A stretch of 64,000 bases of DNA from Acidobacteriota bacterium (GCA_023265315.1 JAHFUA010000002.1:21266-85265); one strand, 5' to 3'; shown: positions 41,969 to 52,183, numbered from the stretch's first letter. Notes: generated by a model from the sequence alone, not told the origin. Numbers and translations: made by a program.

Positions 41969-43441
41969 TTATTGCATTTCAAACGTAAGATATTGCAGTT
42001 GCCCCTGGCGCTCGATCCGCAACACCGCCGCATCGCCCGGTTTGAGCTTAGCCAGGGCGACCTTCAGTTGCTCGACCGATTCGATCACCGTGCGATTCAG
42101 GGAGTGGATGACGTCGCCTGCCCGCAGGCCGGCGCTGACGGAATTGAAACCCTGCGCCCGTCCGACCACGATGACGCCCGACGCAATACGTACATCCGGC
42201 AACATAGAGCGTAGTTCGTCGTCCAGATCAAGCCCCAGAATGGCCAGCGGTCCGATGTGATTCTTTGTTGGGTCGGCAATACCGGCGAACTGTTCCATGC
42301 GGTCGCGCGCCCGGATAGCCGGCACGTTAAACGACAGCCTTTGCTCGCCGCGTAAAACATCGATTTTCAGGACCCGATCGAACGGATGCCGATAGAGCGC
42401 GGCGGCGAACATGTGCAGGTCCAGCATGGGATGGCTGTCTACCGCTAAAACAATGTCTTCCGGCTTTATACCGGCTGCGTCCGCGGGCCCCCGCGGTGTG
42501 ACATCGGCAATTACCACGCCCCAGTGCTGCGCCAACGCCAGGCCTTGGGCCATCGTAGGAGTAATGGTTTGCGCAAGTACCCCGATTTCCACGTGATCTA
42601 CGTGGCCATACTTTTTCAAGCTTTGGTAAACGAAATTTACGATGGGTGCGGGGATGGCGAAACCCAGCCCTTCGCTGCCGCCGCCGTTGCTAAGGATAAA
42701 GGTGTTCAGTCCGACGATGGCGCCGGTTACGTCCACCAGCGGTCCTCCGCTATTGCCGGAGTTAATGGGTGCGTCCGTTTGCAGGTACACCATCGGATTA
42801 TCGGGATCCGGCTGCCGCCAGACTGAACTGATCACGCCCATAGTTATGGAGTTCTGCAGACCTTCGGGGCTGCCAATCGCGAACACAAGTTCTCCCGGCC
42901 GCGGTTCGCGTTCCAAATCGAAAGGCAGCGTAGGGAGATTGCTGGCCTCAACTTTCAGCAATGCGAGGTCAGCTTCTTTTTGCAACCCGATAACTTTTGC
43001 GTCCAACACTTGAGACTTGCCGGCACTGGAGACATCGAACAAGGCCACCGGCCCCGCTGTCATAACCACGCGAATCCGCTGCGCCCCTGCTACTACATGC
43101 GCGTTGGTCATGATGTACCCGTCAGCATCCACGATGACGCCGGCCCCGATGGCACGCTGGCGCACGATGAGCGCCGTATCCTTGCGCCCGCTCTCCTCGG
43201 CTGGTCCGAATCCTGACACTTCGATTTGAACTACGGCAGGAGAAACCTTGCTGGCTAGCTGTTGCAATTCGCCGCTAAGCTGGGCCAACATCTCTGCCGG
43301 CGCCCGTGAGACGACTGGACGACCGCCACCGCGTTCCACGGTAGGCTTGGCCGGCAGGCGTTGGCAAACGCCACTTGCCAGCAAAGTTGTGACGACGACT
43401 GCAATCGCCAGTGGGCGCGTCAAGCCTCGGCTCATGAACAA
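41969..43441 (-). CDS. HtrA/DegP-type serine protease with two PDZ domains
   Basis: MTNAHVV, KEADLALLKVE, INSGNSGGPLVD; two downstream PDZ-like GIKPEDIVLAVD / GLRAGDVIHSLN. Confidence 0.92.
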   Translation of the reverse strand: MFMSRGLTRPLAIAVVVTTLLASGVCQRLPAKPTVERGGGRPVVSRAPAEMLAQLSGELQQLASKVSPAVVQIEVSGFGPAEESGRKDTALIVRQRAIGAGVIVDADGYIMTNAHVVAGAQRIRVVMTAGPVALFDVSSAGKSQVLDAKVIGLQKEADLALLKVEASNLPTLPFDLEREPRPGELVFAIGSPEGLQNSITMGVISSVWRQPDPDNPMVYLQTDAPINSGNSGGPLVDVTGAIVGLNTFILSNGGGSEGLGFAIPAPIVNFVYQSLKKYGHVDHVEIGVLAQTITPTMAQGLALAQHWGVVIADVTPRGPADAAGIKPEDIVLAVDSHPMLDLHMFAAALYRHPFDRVLKIDVLRGEQRLSFNVPAIRARDRMEQFAGIADPTKNHIGPLAILGLDLDDELRSMLPDVRIASGVIVVGRAQGFNSVSAGLRAGDVIHSLNRTVIESVEQLKVALAKLKPGDAAVLRIERQGQLQYLTFEMQ

Positions 43442-43447
43442 ACCCCC

Positions 43448-46400
43448 TTACTGCTGCCCTGCGTGAGCGGTTTCGGCCAATTCGGATGCGGGCTTGTCAT
43501 GTGACTCCCACTTGATCAGCTTCAGGTCCAACACGAAGATCGAATACATGACCGGCACAAGTAATAGAGTGATGAAAGTCGCGATCGTGAGCCCGCCGAT
43601 CTGCGCATAGCAGAGCGGCTCCCAGAGCGGCCCGCCGTGTATCGCCAGCGGTACGAGCCCGAGCACAGTCGCGCCCACCGTGATCATCACCGGCCGCAAT
43701 CGTACGATGCCGGCGTCGAGCAGCGCTTCTCGTAATGGCGCTCCGCGATGGTGCGCCTCCTCGATGAAGTCGAAGAGCACGATCACGTGGCTGACAATCA
43801 CGCCAACCAGGCTCGCCACTCCCAAGAACCCCATGAACCCGAAGGGTTGACGCATGATCACCAAGCCCGCGAGGGCTCCGGTCATCCCGTATGGGATTGC
43901 CGCGAACACGAGAAACGGCTTGACTGCATTCTTGAACTGCACGACTAACGCGATGTAGATGAGCAGTACGGAAATCGCCATCACGACGCTGAGTTCCTTG
44001 AATCCTTTCACCTGCTCGTCGTATTCGCCCCCGATCTCGAGGAAATAACCAGCTGGAAGCTGCTTTTGGAATTCCTTGATCTTCGGCAGCAAGGGCGTCA
44101 AGACTTGCGAGGGCAACACACCTGGGATTGGGAACGCCGACACCGTCACCGTGCGGAATTGATTGCGGCGCTTAATTTTTGGTACTGACATGTCAGTCGT
44201 GACCTGCGACACCTGCCGCAGCGGTACGCGCTGATTGCTGGTCATGGAGTACACGTAGGTATTCTGGACGTCAGATAATCCGGCTCGATCCTCCATTCGC
44301 AAGCGAACGGCTATCGGGATTTGCTTGTCAGCTTCCCGGTACGTTGCCACCGGTAATCCGCTCATCGCAGCGGCGGATGAGAGTGCTACATCCAGGTTCG
44401 TGACACCCGAAATGTTGGCGCGATCGGGGTCAACCTTCAGCCGCACCGTCATGGCAGGCTCTCCCCAGTCGTCGCGCACCCGGGTCGCGTTCGGCTGGGA
44501 GCGGAGGATGGCCTGGAGATCGGTGGAAAGTTGGTGCAGGACGCCAATATCTGCGCCGGAAATTCGAATGGAGACGGGAATGCCGACTGGCTTGCCGGTC
44601 TCCAGTTGCCGCACATCGACCCGAGCTCCGGGGACTTCGCGGCTCAGCGCCGTCTGCAGCGGCCCGACGAATTCGTTGGTGAAGTGCTTGTCGGAAACCT
44701 CTATGAGGATCTGCGCATAATTCAGTTGTTGCCGCTCGGGGTCGACCGAAAACCAGAATCTGGGACCGCCGCCACCGACAAATGTGGTCAGCGATTTCAG
44801 AACATCTTTCCGATGATGTTCGTTTCCAAACCGTTCGGCCTCTTCCCGGATGACAGTTTCTGCTCGCTGGGCAACCGCATCCGTCGCGCCGAGCGGGGCG
44901 TCGGGTGGGAGCCAGACGTCCACGTACGACAGGTACGAGAGGTCCTTGGGGAAGAACTGCGAATTGAGCCTGGTGAACAACCACCCGCCCAGCACAAGCA
45001 CCAGGAGCGAACATCCGAACACGCGCCAACGGTGTGTGAGGCAGAAATCACCTACGCGGTAGTAAAGTCCTGGGAAGCCGTGGGTGCGTCGTTCCGACAT
45101 CGGTCGCTCCACTTGCTTGGGCGGCTTGATGAGGTAATACGCGATCAGCGGCATGAAGGTGAAGGAAACGATGACGGACGCGACCAGGGTACAGGTCATC
45201 ACCACCGGCAGGCTGTAAAGGAAGAACCCTGTATCGCCGGTCAGCATCAGGAACGGGAGGTAGGCGACGATATTGGTGATGGTGGCGAAGATAATCGCCT
45301 TTGCCAGTTTCGTCGGACCAATCCAGGACGCAAGGTCGCGAGGTGAACCAGAGCCCAGCTCGCGTTTGATGGCATCACCGGCCACGACGGGCATGTCCAC
45401 CAGCAAGCCAAGAGCGATGATCAGGGTTGCGATGGAAACCTGTTGAATATCGATATGCAGAACGTGAATGACGCCGAAGGTCATGGCCAGCGTCAGGGGA
45501 ATGGAGGCCGCCATCAGCATGGCCGCGCGCCAGTCCCAGAATCCCACCAGCGCGACAACGACGACGAGCACGATGGCCTCATAGAGGCTGGACATCAACA
45601 GGCTGACAAGTTCGTGCACTTGCCTCGGCTGGTCCGAGGTGCGCGCCACGATTAGATCAGGGGGCAGCGTTGGCAGCACGGTGGCAAGCGCCTTGTCCAC
45701 GGCGATGCCGAATTTGCCGATCTGTTCGCCCGAGCGCATTTGCACGGCCAGGGTGATGCCACGGTTGCGATGCCAATTCCCGTTCGCCTCGCGAGAGACC
45801 ATGTAGTTCAGGTAGCGTGTGGGTGTCTGATACGCACGGGAGACGTCCACAAGGTCGCGCAAATAGACCGGCACTCCCGTGGGCGACGTTCCCAGCAGGA
45901 CGTTGCCAATGTCTTTCGTGTTTTTGAATTCGGCGGTCGCGTCCACCAGGACATTTCGCGATTGGGTCTCGACGATGCCGCCCGGAGCGGTGACATTGCG
46001 AGCTGTGAGGACATCTTTGATTTTCGTCGGCTGCAACCCGAAGGCGGCCATCCGGGCGTCGGAGTACTCCAGATAAAATTCTTCCGGCAGGACGCCCACG
46101 CGCTGAACTTTGGCTACTTCCGGTACACGCTGCAGCGTGCGTTGGATCAGATCGGTGAAGTCATCAAGTTGCCGGTACGAATACCGGTCGCTCGCCATTT
46201 GCGCAATGCGTTCCTTCGTCGATAGGGGATCGCGAATGATGATCGGTCCCCACGCGTCGGGATGCATGTCGTACTGCTGGAGCCTCTTCTCTATGAATTG
46301 CTGCACATAAGCGCGGAATTCGTCGTCCGATTTCGTCGTCGCAAAATCCAGCCCGGAGCAGTTTCCGACGGACACCGGATGAACATCATGCGCCACGCCG

Positions 46401-47038
46401 TCTCGCTCGGCCTGCGCAGCAAATAATCTGAAAGGTCTCTCAAAGACGCTGGAGGAGACCGATGCCGGATAACAATAGAGAGCGGTGGCGCGCCCTTGCG
46501 TATCGCCTTGGCGCGCTTTCTCAATCGCCTCACGCACCCCACGGGCGCGCAACTCGATTTCCAGGTTCGGGACGGACGGGCTGGCGACTGTCAGCATCAG
46601 CGCTGCGGTGTCTCCGAAATCGCTGATCCAGGTAATCGGCCCCGCGCCCTGCGGCAGGTCAGTGATCTGATTCAGCCGTTGCCCAATGTCCTGAAATTCC
46701 TGCTGTGTGTTCTGTATGTTGTCGAGCAATCGAACCTGCACGACAGAGATATTGTCCAGCGTGGTGGATTCCACACGGTCCACCTTGCTGTTGCCAGTCG
46801 CTGCCTGCTCGACCTTTCGTGTGACCAACTGCTCGACCTTGTCTGCCGAGATACCGGGCCACGGGGTGATGGCAAGGGCGATGCGCACCGGGATATCAGG
46901 GTCTTTCCGCTTGGGCATGTTCAAGTACCCGAACACGCCCCAGGCGAGCGTCGCGAGCAATGCAACAAACGCAATCTGCCGGTTGTGCGTAAAGAAGCGT
47001 GCGACGTTGCGACTATTGGTCTGGTTATCCGTTTTCAT
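43448..47038 (-). CDS. RND efflux transporter permease (AcrB family)
   Basis: 1196 aa; PDIPVRIALAITPWPGISADKVEQLVT; LGLLVDMPVVAGDAIKRELG; PYGMTGALAGLVIMRQPFGFMGFLGVASLVGVIVSHVIVLFDFIEE. Confidence 0.94.
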   Translation of the reverse strand: MKTDNQTNSRNVARFFTHNRQIAFVALLATLAWGVFGYLNMPKRKDPDIPVRIALAITPWPGISADKVEQLVTRKVEQAATGNSKVDRVESTTLDNISVVQVRLLDNIQNTQQEFQDIGQRLNQITDLPQGAGPITWISDFGDTAALMLTVASPSVPNLEIELRARGVREAIEKARQGDTQGRATALYCYPASVSSSVFERPFRLFAAQAERDGVAHDVHPVSVGNCSGLDFATTKSDDEFRAYVQQFIEKRLQQYDMHPDAWGPIIIRDPLSTKERIAQMASDRYSYRQLDDFTDLIQRTLQRVPEVAKVQRVGVLPEEFYLEYSDARMAAFGLQPTKIKDVLTARNVTAPGGIVETQSRNVLVDATAEFKNTKDIGNVLLGTSPTGVPVYLRDLVDVSRAYQTPTRYLNYMVSREANGNWHRNRGITLAVQMRSGEQIGKFGIAVDKALATVLPTLPPDLIVARTSDQPRQVHELVSLLMSSLYEAIVLVVVVALVGFWDWRAAMLMAASIPLTLAMTFGVIHVLHIDIQQVSIATLIIALGLLVDMPVVAGDAIKRELGSGSPRDLASWIGPTKLAKAIIFATITNIVAYLPFLMLTGDTGFFLYSLPVVMTCTLVASVIVSFTFMPLIAYYLIKPPKQVERPMSERRTHGFPGLYYRVGDFCLTHRWRVFGCSLLVLVLGGWLFTRLNSQFFPKDLSYLSYVDVWLPPDAPLGATDAVAQRAETVIREEAERFGNEHHRKDVLKSLTTFVGGGGPRFWFSVDPERQQLNYAQILIEVSDKHFTNEFVGPLQTALSREVPGARVDVRQLETGKPVGIPVSIRISGADIGVLHQLSTDLQAILRSQPNATRVRDDWGEPAMTVRLKVDPDRANISGVTNLDVALSSAAAMSGLPVATYREADKQIPIAVRLRMEDRAGLSDVQNTYVYSMTSNQRVPLRQVSQVTTDMSVPKIKRRNQFRTVTVSAFPIPGVLPSQVLTPLLPKIKEFQKQLPAGYFLEIGGEYDEQVKGFKELSVVMAISVLLIYIALVVQFKNAVKPFLVFAAIPYGMTGALAGLVIMRQPFGFMGFLGVASLVGVIVSHVIVLFDFIEEAHHRGAPLREALLDAGIVRLRPVMITVGATVLGLVPLAIHGGPLWEPLCYAQIGGLTIATFITLLLVPVMYSIFVLDLKLIKWESHDKPASELAETAHAGQQ

Positions 47039-48162
47039 TGCAGGACCTCCACCCGCTGACCATCCTTCAACAGGTTGGCGCCGGTGGTGATGATCCGGTC
47101 CCCTGCGGACAGCCCGCTTACTACCGCTATATCGGTTCCATTGACAGCGCCGATGTCCACGCTACGCAGGCTGGCTACTGGACCGGCGCTCGAGCTTGAG
47201 ATCACAAACACGCCATACTTGCCGTCTTTCGCCTGCACGACTGCCGAAAGCGGAACCAGCAAAGACGGGGTTTGTCTTTCGCCGACGTCGCTGGCGAGTT
47301 GCAACGAACCGATCATGCCCACCCTCAGCAAGTGATCGCGGTTGGGGATGGCGACCTCGACATCAAAGTTGCGAGTAACCGCATCTGCCGCCGACGACAT
47401 GCGGCTGATTCGCGCATTAAAAGTGCGCGTCGGGAATGCGTCGATGGCAACCTCAACCGGTTGGCCGACTTTGATTGAGCGCACCGCCGTGTCAGGTACG
47501 CCGACTACGATCTTCACCACGTCGGTTTTGGCGAGCGCGAATACCGGAATGCCGGGACCAACGAAGGCGCCCAGCTCTACCGTCTTCTTTACGACGTCAC
47601 CGTCGAAGGGCGCGATGAGCGACGTGTCGCCGAGAGCGATTTCCGCTTCGCTGGTGGCGGCACGAGCCGATTTCACCTGCTCCTGGCTGGCGTCATGTTG
47701 CGCGCGCGCCGCATCGAAATCCGGTTTCGTGATGCTCTGACTGTCGTACAGGCGCGTGGCGCGATCAAAGTCGAGCTTTGCCTTCAGTGCGACGGCTTCA
47801 ACGGCCGCGGCCTGCGAGGACGCCTGGCGTACCTTGTCCTGATATTCGGCCGCTCGCATGCGGACGAGCACGGCGCCCCGGCTGACTCGATCCCCTTCCG
47901 CAATGTCGCGGATCCTCCCGTCCTGTCCGTGTACTTGCTTTAACGCAATGACGTATCCGGGCACCCGGAAGGCCAAGGGGGCTTCCGCATCAGGCATGAC
48001 GACCGCCGAGAAGCGCAGACCGGCGCCAGTGGCAGCGGCATTGTTGTCTATGCGCTGCGCCTGGACTGCCTGGGGCGCTTGCTGGATCGGCTTGCTCGAA
48101 CTGCAGCCGGCCATCACGATCGCGAGCAACAGCATTGCCAGTGTGTTTCTCATCTCATTCAT
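47035..48162 (-). CDS. RND efflux periplasmic adaptor (membrane fusion lipoprotein)
   Basis: MLLLAIVMAGCSSS lipobox; VSRGAVLVRMRAAEYQDKVRQASSQ...SLIAPFDGDVVKKTVELGAFVGPG. Confidence 0.92.
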   Translation of the reverse strand: MNEMRNTLAMLLLAIVMAGCSSSKPIQQAPQAVQAQRIDNNAAATGAGLRFSAVVMPDAEAPLAFRVPGYVIALKQVHGQDGRIRDIAEGDRVSRGAVLVRMRAAEYQDKVRQASSQAAAVEAVALKAKLDFDRATRLYDSQSITKPDFDAARAQHDASQEQVKSARAATSEAEIALGDTSLIAPFDGDVVKKTVELGAFVGPGIPVFALAKTDVVKIVVGVPDTAVRSIKVGQPVEVAIDAFPTRTFNARISRMSSAADAVTRNFDVEVAIPNRDHLLRVGMIGSLQLASDVGERQTPSLLVPLSAVVQAKDGKYGVFVISSSSAGPVASLRSVDIGAVNGTDIAVVSGLSAGDRIITTGANLLKDGQRVEVLQ

Positions 48163-49519
48163 CTCCCATCGCCCGGCGAAGTTCGGCCAGCGCACCCCAG
48201 TAAGAAGAAAGTGCCTGCTGGTACTGAAATTCGGTCTCGGTGCTTCGGGCCTGCGCCTGAAGAACATCCTTTATGAGCGCGGCCTGTTCTTTATATTTGT
48301 TGCTGGTGGTCCGAAATTGCTCCGCAGCCGCCTGTCGTCCGGTCCGGGTGGCCTTGAGAAGCAGGGCTGCCTCTTGCCACTTGCGGTACTTGGCTCCGAC
48401 CTCAACCGCGATCTGCGACTCTGTTTCGCGCAAGCCATTGCGCGCCTGTTCGACTGTTTTGCTTTTTTCAGCCACGTTGTTGCGGCGGCGTCCCCAGTCG
48501 AACGGCTCCCAGCTCAGATAGAAGCCCGCTGTGGCAACGTTCGTCGGAAGTACTTTTACGTTGTTCAGTCCCTGATATCTCAGCGACAGGCTTAGGTCGG
48601 GGATGTAGTCTGCTTTGGCAATCCGGCGGTCGTATTGCGCTTGCTTCTCCCTGAGGACCGCTTGCCGAAGCTCGGGCCGGCTTTGCGACGCCTTCTCCCG
48701 CGCGGCACCGAGTGTCAGATCCGTCGCGTCCTCCTCGGGCGTGGCATCAACCCGAAAACGCATGCCCAGATCGCGGCCCAGCAGTTGGTTCAAGTGCTCG
48801 TGCTGGGTGGCGAGTCCGTTCTCCGCGACCGACAACTCATAGCGGCTCTTTGCGAGGCGTGCATCAACCTCCAACGCATCTCCACGGAGCACCGTCTTCT
48901 GTGCGATGTATTGCAGGGTGACCCGCTGCGCCTCTTGCAGGGTCTTGACCGCTTCGCGCGCCGCGTCTACGCCGGCTTGGGTCGCAACCAGCTCGAAGTA
49001 CGCGGTCCGAACCTCGGCGGCGATCTTCTGGCGCTCAGCACGCACGTCTTCGCGAGCGATCAAGCGCCCAAGCTCGGTAGCGCGAATTCCGAGTCCGATC
49101 TTGTACTGTTGCGTCAGCGGTTGGTCGAGAGTGCCAGTCACATACGTGGTGAATCGCGCTGGTTGGCGGATCTTCGTTTTGTTCCCTGGGATCGGCCCGA
49201 CGCCTGGATAAGTGCCGAAGGCGCCCTGATCGAACGTGAAATCGAACGAGTGCATTAACTCGCCACCAAGGACGGCAAATTGAGATTGCGGCAGCCGTCT
49301 GCTGCGGACCGTGCTCACGCGGAAATCAAACTTCTGTGCCTCCAGCGCCGCGTTCTTGACCAGGCGGTTGTTACTGAGGGCGAGGGAGACCGCATCGTCC
49401 AACGTAAGCAGTGGCGCCTCGGCGTCCGGTGCGGGCGCCGGCTGCCGTTGCGCCTGCACTGTGACACGGGATACAACGGCAAACATCAGCAAGAGCATAA
49501 GAAGATGCTTCGCTCGCAT
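48155..49519 (-). CDS. TolC family outer membrane efflux protein
   Basis: LTLDDAVSLALSNN; ARSTETEFQYQQALSSYWGALAELRRAMG. Confidence 0.92.
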   Translation of the reverse strand: MRAKHLLMLLLMFAVVSRVTVQAQRQPAPAPDAEAPLLTLDDAVSLALSNNRLVKNAALEAQKFDFRVSTVRSRRLPQSQFAVLGGELMHSFDFTFDQGAFGTYPGVGPIPGNKTKIRQPARFTTYVTGTLDQPLTQQYKIGLGIRATELGRLIAREDVRAERQKIAAEVRTAYFELVATQAGVDAAREAVKTLQEAQRVTLQYIAQKTVLRGDALEVDARLAKSRYELSVAENGLATQHEHLNQLLGRDLGMRFRVDATPEEDATDLTLGAAREKASQSRPELRQAVLREKQAQYDRRIAKADYIPDLSLSLRYQGLNNVKVLPTNVATAGFYLSWEPFDWGRRRNNVAEKSKTVEQARNGLRETESQIAVEVGAKYRKWQEAALLLKATRTGRQAAAEQFRTTSNKYKEQAALIKDVLQAQARSTETEFQYQQALSSYWGALAELRRAMGDE

Positions 49520-49570
49520 TTCGTTGAACCTCAGGTGTGACCAAACTGTCGATCTACGGAACCTCGATAG

Positions 49571-49586
49571 TGCAGATCGAGTGCCA
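49571..49586 (-). promoter_or_regulatory. Sigma-54 -24/-12 promoter TGGCACTCGATCTGCA for tolC-MFP-RND operon
   Basis: Reverse complement of TGCAGATCGAGTGCCA; GG/GC spacing fits the sigma-54 consensus TGGCACGNNNNTTGCW; 51 bp upstream of tolC start. Confidence 0.75.
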
Positions 49587-49647
49587 GCGAACACTCATCG
49601 CAAATGATTGAAAATGCGAGATGAAGGTGGATTGGTCCACTGGCCCG

Positions 49648-49665
49648 CTGCCCGCATGCGGGCAG
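49648..49665. promoter_or_regulatory. 18-bp perfect palindrome CTGCCCGCATGCGGGCAG, candidate enhancer-binding site
   Basis: About 60-80 bp upstream of the sigma-54 box; a second inverted repeat AGCTCGT-TTG-ACGAGCT lies at 49669-49685. Confidence 0.5.
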
Positions 49666-49784
49666 ATGAGCTCGTTTGACGAGCTGCACGCGTCGTCAAG
49701 TACTTAGGACTTAATTACTTGGAGTCAAATCGGGGGTGGATGGCGTGCCGCGCTGCCCTCGGAAGGGCACTCTGGGCAATGTGG

Positions 49785-51893
49785 TCAGTTCGAGTAATCT
49801 GCCCGAGTGATTTTCAGCCGGTGCATCTTGTTCTGCAGTGTTGTTCGCTTCAGGCCGAGGCGCTCGGCAGCTCCATTGGCTCCGGACATTCTCCCGGATG
49901 CGGATTTCAGCGCATCAATGATTACCTGCCGTTCGGCGTCTTCGAATGTCGCACCTGCTGCAACAGCAGTCCGAGCCGACGACGGCTTGAGCTCTGCGCT
50001 CTTTAGCTCTGCACGAGGCACTTTGAGTTCGTCACCTTGCGTCAGAATCACGCAGCGCTCGATGAAGTTCTCAAGTTCGCGAACATTGCCTGGCCAGTCG
50101 GCGTTTACGAGGGCCTCCATCGCCTGTTTGGGAATGGACTTGATGCGTTTCTGCATGCGGCGCGAGAGACGGCCAACGAAGTAGTGAATGAGAAGTGAAA
50201 TGTCTTCACGTCGTTCGCGAAGCGGGGGAATCTCGATCGGGAACACATTCAAGCGGTAAAAAAGGTCCTCGCGAAATTGGCTATTGCGGATCATCGCCGC
50301 CAGGTCGCGATGCGTGGCGGCAATCAAACGGACATCAACCTGGATAGTTCTCGTGCCGCCTAACCGTTCGAACTCATGTTCCTGCAGCGCCCGCAGGAGC
50401 TTGGGCTGCAAATCCAGGCTGATATCGCCGATCTCGTCCAGGAAGAGTGTGCCGCGATCCGCCACTTCAAAGCGTCCCTTTTTCTGCATCAGAGCGCCGG
50501 TGAAGGCGCCTTTTTCGTGGCCGAACAGTTCGCTCTCCACCAGGCCGGATGGAATCGCCGCGCAATTCAAGCGCACAAAAGTGCGTTCGCGCCGCGGGCT
50601 GAGGTTGTGAATCGCTCGCGCAACCAGCTCCTTGCCAGTGCCGGTCTCGCCATGCAGCAGCACCGTCGAGCCAGTCGGCGCGACGATGGCAACCTGGTCC
50701 AGGACTTTGCGAAGCGCGGCGCTCTTCCCGACTATGTCCTCAAAGCTGAATTCGGAACGGATTTCCGACTCAAGATAGAGCCGCTGATCTTCCAGATCGT
50801 CGCGCGACGCGCGGATCCGCCCATAAGCCAGAGCATTCTCAAGCACCAGAGATGTCTGGGTGCCTATTTGAGACAGCAGATCGCGATCCTCATCGCTGAA
50901 AGCATTCTCCCTTCGACTGTCCAGCACCAAGGCGCCCAAGGGACCGGTTACGCCCACCAGCGGCACAATCACGCCCGAGGAGAGCGATTCAGCGATTTTC
51001 GCCTCGCGGAGGGCCGGAGGTAACTGTGACTCCACTGTTGAGAAAAACTGCGGCTTGCCAATTCGCCACCATTCCTCAAATGTCTTGGTGGGCACGGCCA
51101 CAGCGACCTTCTCCAGAATGCCCTTGCCCGTTGGAAAATCGAGGAACTTACGTTCCACACAGCCTGTCTCCTTGTTAAGGAGCCACAATGAAGTGAGCTC
51201 GTTGCCGAAGTGCTTGCGGAGCGAACCTGCGACAGCATGAAACAGTTCCTCCGCTTCCAGCTTGTTAACAAGGTGGTTGTTAATCTCGAGCACCAGGCTG
51301 AGCCGATCGCGCTCGCGAGCAAGTTCACGTTGATACTGCTCTGCATGATCCCTTGCCAGCGCGCTCTCAAGAGCCACTGCGACGTGCGATGCAACCGAAT
51401 CCATCAGCTCCAGTTGTTCGGCAGGAACTTCACCTCCCTGCATTCTGACAAATTCAAGAAACCCGTATTGCTTCCGAGACGTCGAGACCGGAAACACATA
51501 CGCGCTTCGCGCCCCTACGCTGGATGCAAATGGAACCAGTGCCGGGTATTGCAGCATCTCGTGCGCTACATCGGGAATATAGAACGGTTTTTGTTCGCGC
51601 AACGCTTGCTCAAGCACCGGGGTGACGGGAATTTTCGTTCCTTTGGGAACGGGTGGCGCGTCAGGCGCGCGATCGAATGCGATGAACTGCAGCTCCTTGC
51701 CGTCATCGCTCAACAGGAAGAGTTCGGCTCCCTGGAAGGCAGCGACGTTCGACAGAACGCCGCGAAGGGTACACAGGATTGCATCTACGGTGGGCTGCTC
51801 GGCAATGGCACTCGACACATCGAGCAGCGCTCGGTACCGGCCGTCCGTCGCTCTCCTCTCACCTTTAGGTACGCTCGTAGGTACGCTCGACAT
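49785..51893 (-). CDS. Sigma-54 dependent activator: two GAF domains, AAA+ (GAFTGA), Fis-type HTH
   Basis: LHGETGTGKELVARAIH, ESELFGHEKGAFTGAL, WPGNVRELENFIERCVILTQ, AERLGLKRTTLQNKMHRL. Confidence 0.94.
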   Translation of the reverse strand: MSSVPTSVPKGERRATDGRYRALLDVSSAIAEQPTVDAILCTLRGVLSNVAAFQGAELFLLSDDGKELQFIAFDRAPDAPPVPKGTKIPVTPVLEQALREQKPFYIPDVAHEMLQYPALVPFASSVGARSAYVFPVSTSRKQYGFLEFVRMQGGEVPAEQLELMDSVASHVAVALESALARDHAEQYQRELARERDRLSLVLEINNHLVNKLEAEELFHAVAGSLRKHFGNELTSLWLLNKETGCVERKFLDFPTGKGILEKVAVAVPTKTFEEWWRIGKPQFFSTVESQLPPALREAKIAESLSSGVIVPLVGVTGPLGALVLDSRRENAFSDEDRDLLSQIGTQTSLVLENALAYGRIRASRDDLEDQRLYLESEIRSEFSFEDIVGKSAALRKVLDQVAIVAPTGSTVLLHGETGTGKELVARAIHNLSPRRERTFVRLNCAAIPSGLVESELFGHEKGAFTGALMQKKGRFEVADRGTLFLDEIGDISLDLQPKLLRALQEHEFERLGGTRTIQVDVRLIAATHRDLAAMIRNSQFREDLFYRLNVFPIEIPPLRERREDISLLIHYFVGRLSRRMQKRIKSIPKQAMEALVNADWPGNVRELENFIERCVILTQGDELKVPRAELKSAELKPSSARTAVAAGATFEDAERQVIIDALKSASGRMSGANGAAERLGLKRTTLQNKMHRLKITRADYSN

Positions 51894-51946
51894 CGCGGAT
51901 AAGGGTAGCACCGAACTGCGTCAGAGACTCGGGCTTCCGATGATTG

Positions 51947-52060
51947 ACTCTGCTCCTTTGCCAGGCACCATGGTCTGGCAGAGTCACACACGTTGCGTCC
52001 TGGGTGCCGACTTCAAATGCCCGCATTCCGGCACGGTTGATTGCCCGAATTGCGGCAATC
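51947..52060. promoter_or_regulatory. Candidate upstream activator palindromes
   Basis: GACTCTGC...GCAGAGTC (51947-51986) enclosing TGCCAG-N10-CTGGCA (51960-51981); GATTGCC-N8-GGCAATC (52039-52060). Confidence 0.4.
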
Positions 52061-52137
52061 CTGCCCTCAGGCGGGCCTGGCTGCGGAGTTAATTGCACCA
52101 ACGCCTGTTTTTTCTGTGACTTACGGCAGTTCGCGGT

Positions 52138-52153
52138 TGGCACATCGCCTGCA
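52138..52153 (+). promoter_or_regulatory. Sigma-54 -24/-12 promoter TGGCACATCGCCTGCA for STAS-DedA-glgP-glgX operon
   Basis: Correct GG-N10-GC spacing; 30 bp before the first ATG (52184). Confidence 0.75.
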
Positions 52154-52183
52154 TATCCCTGATTTGCTTATTCCGGAGGAGCC

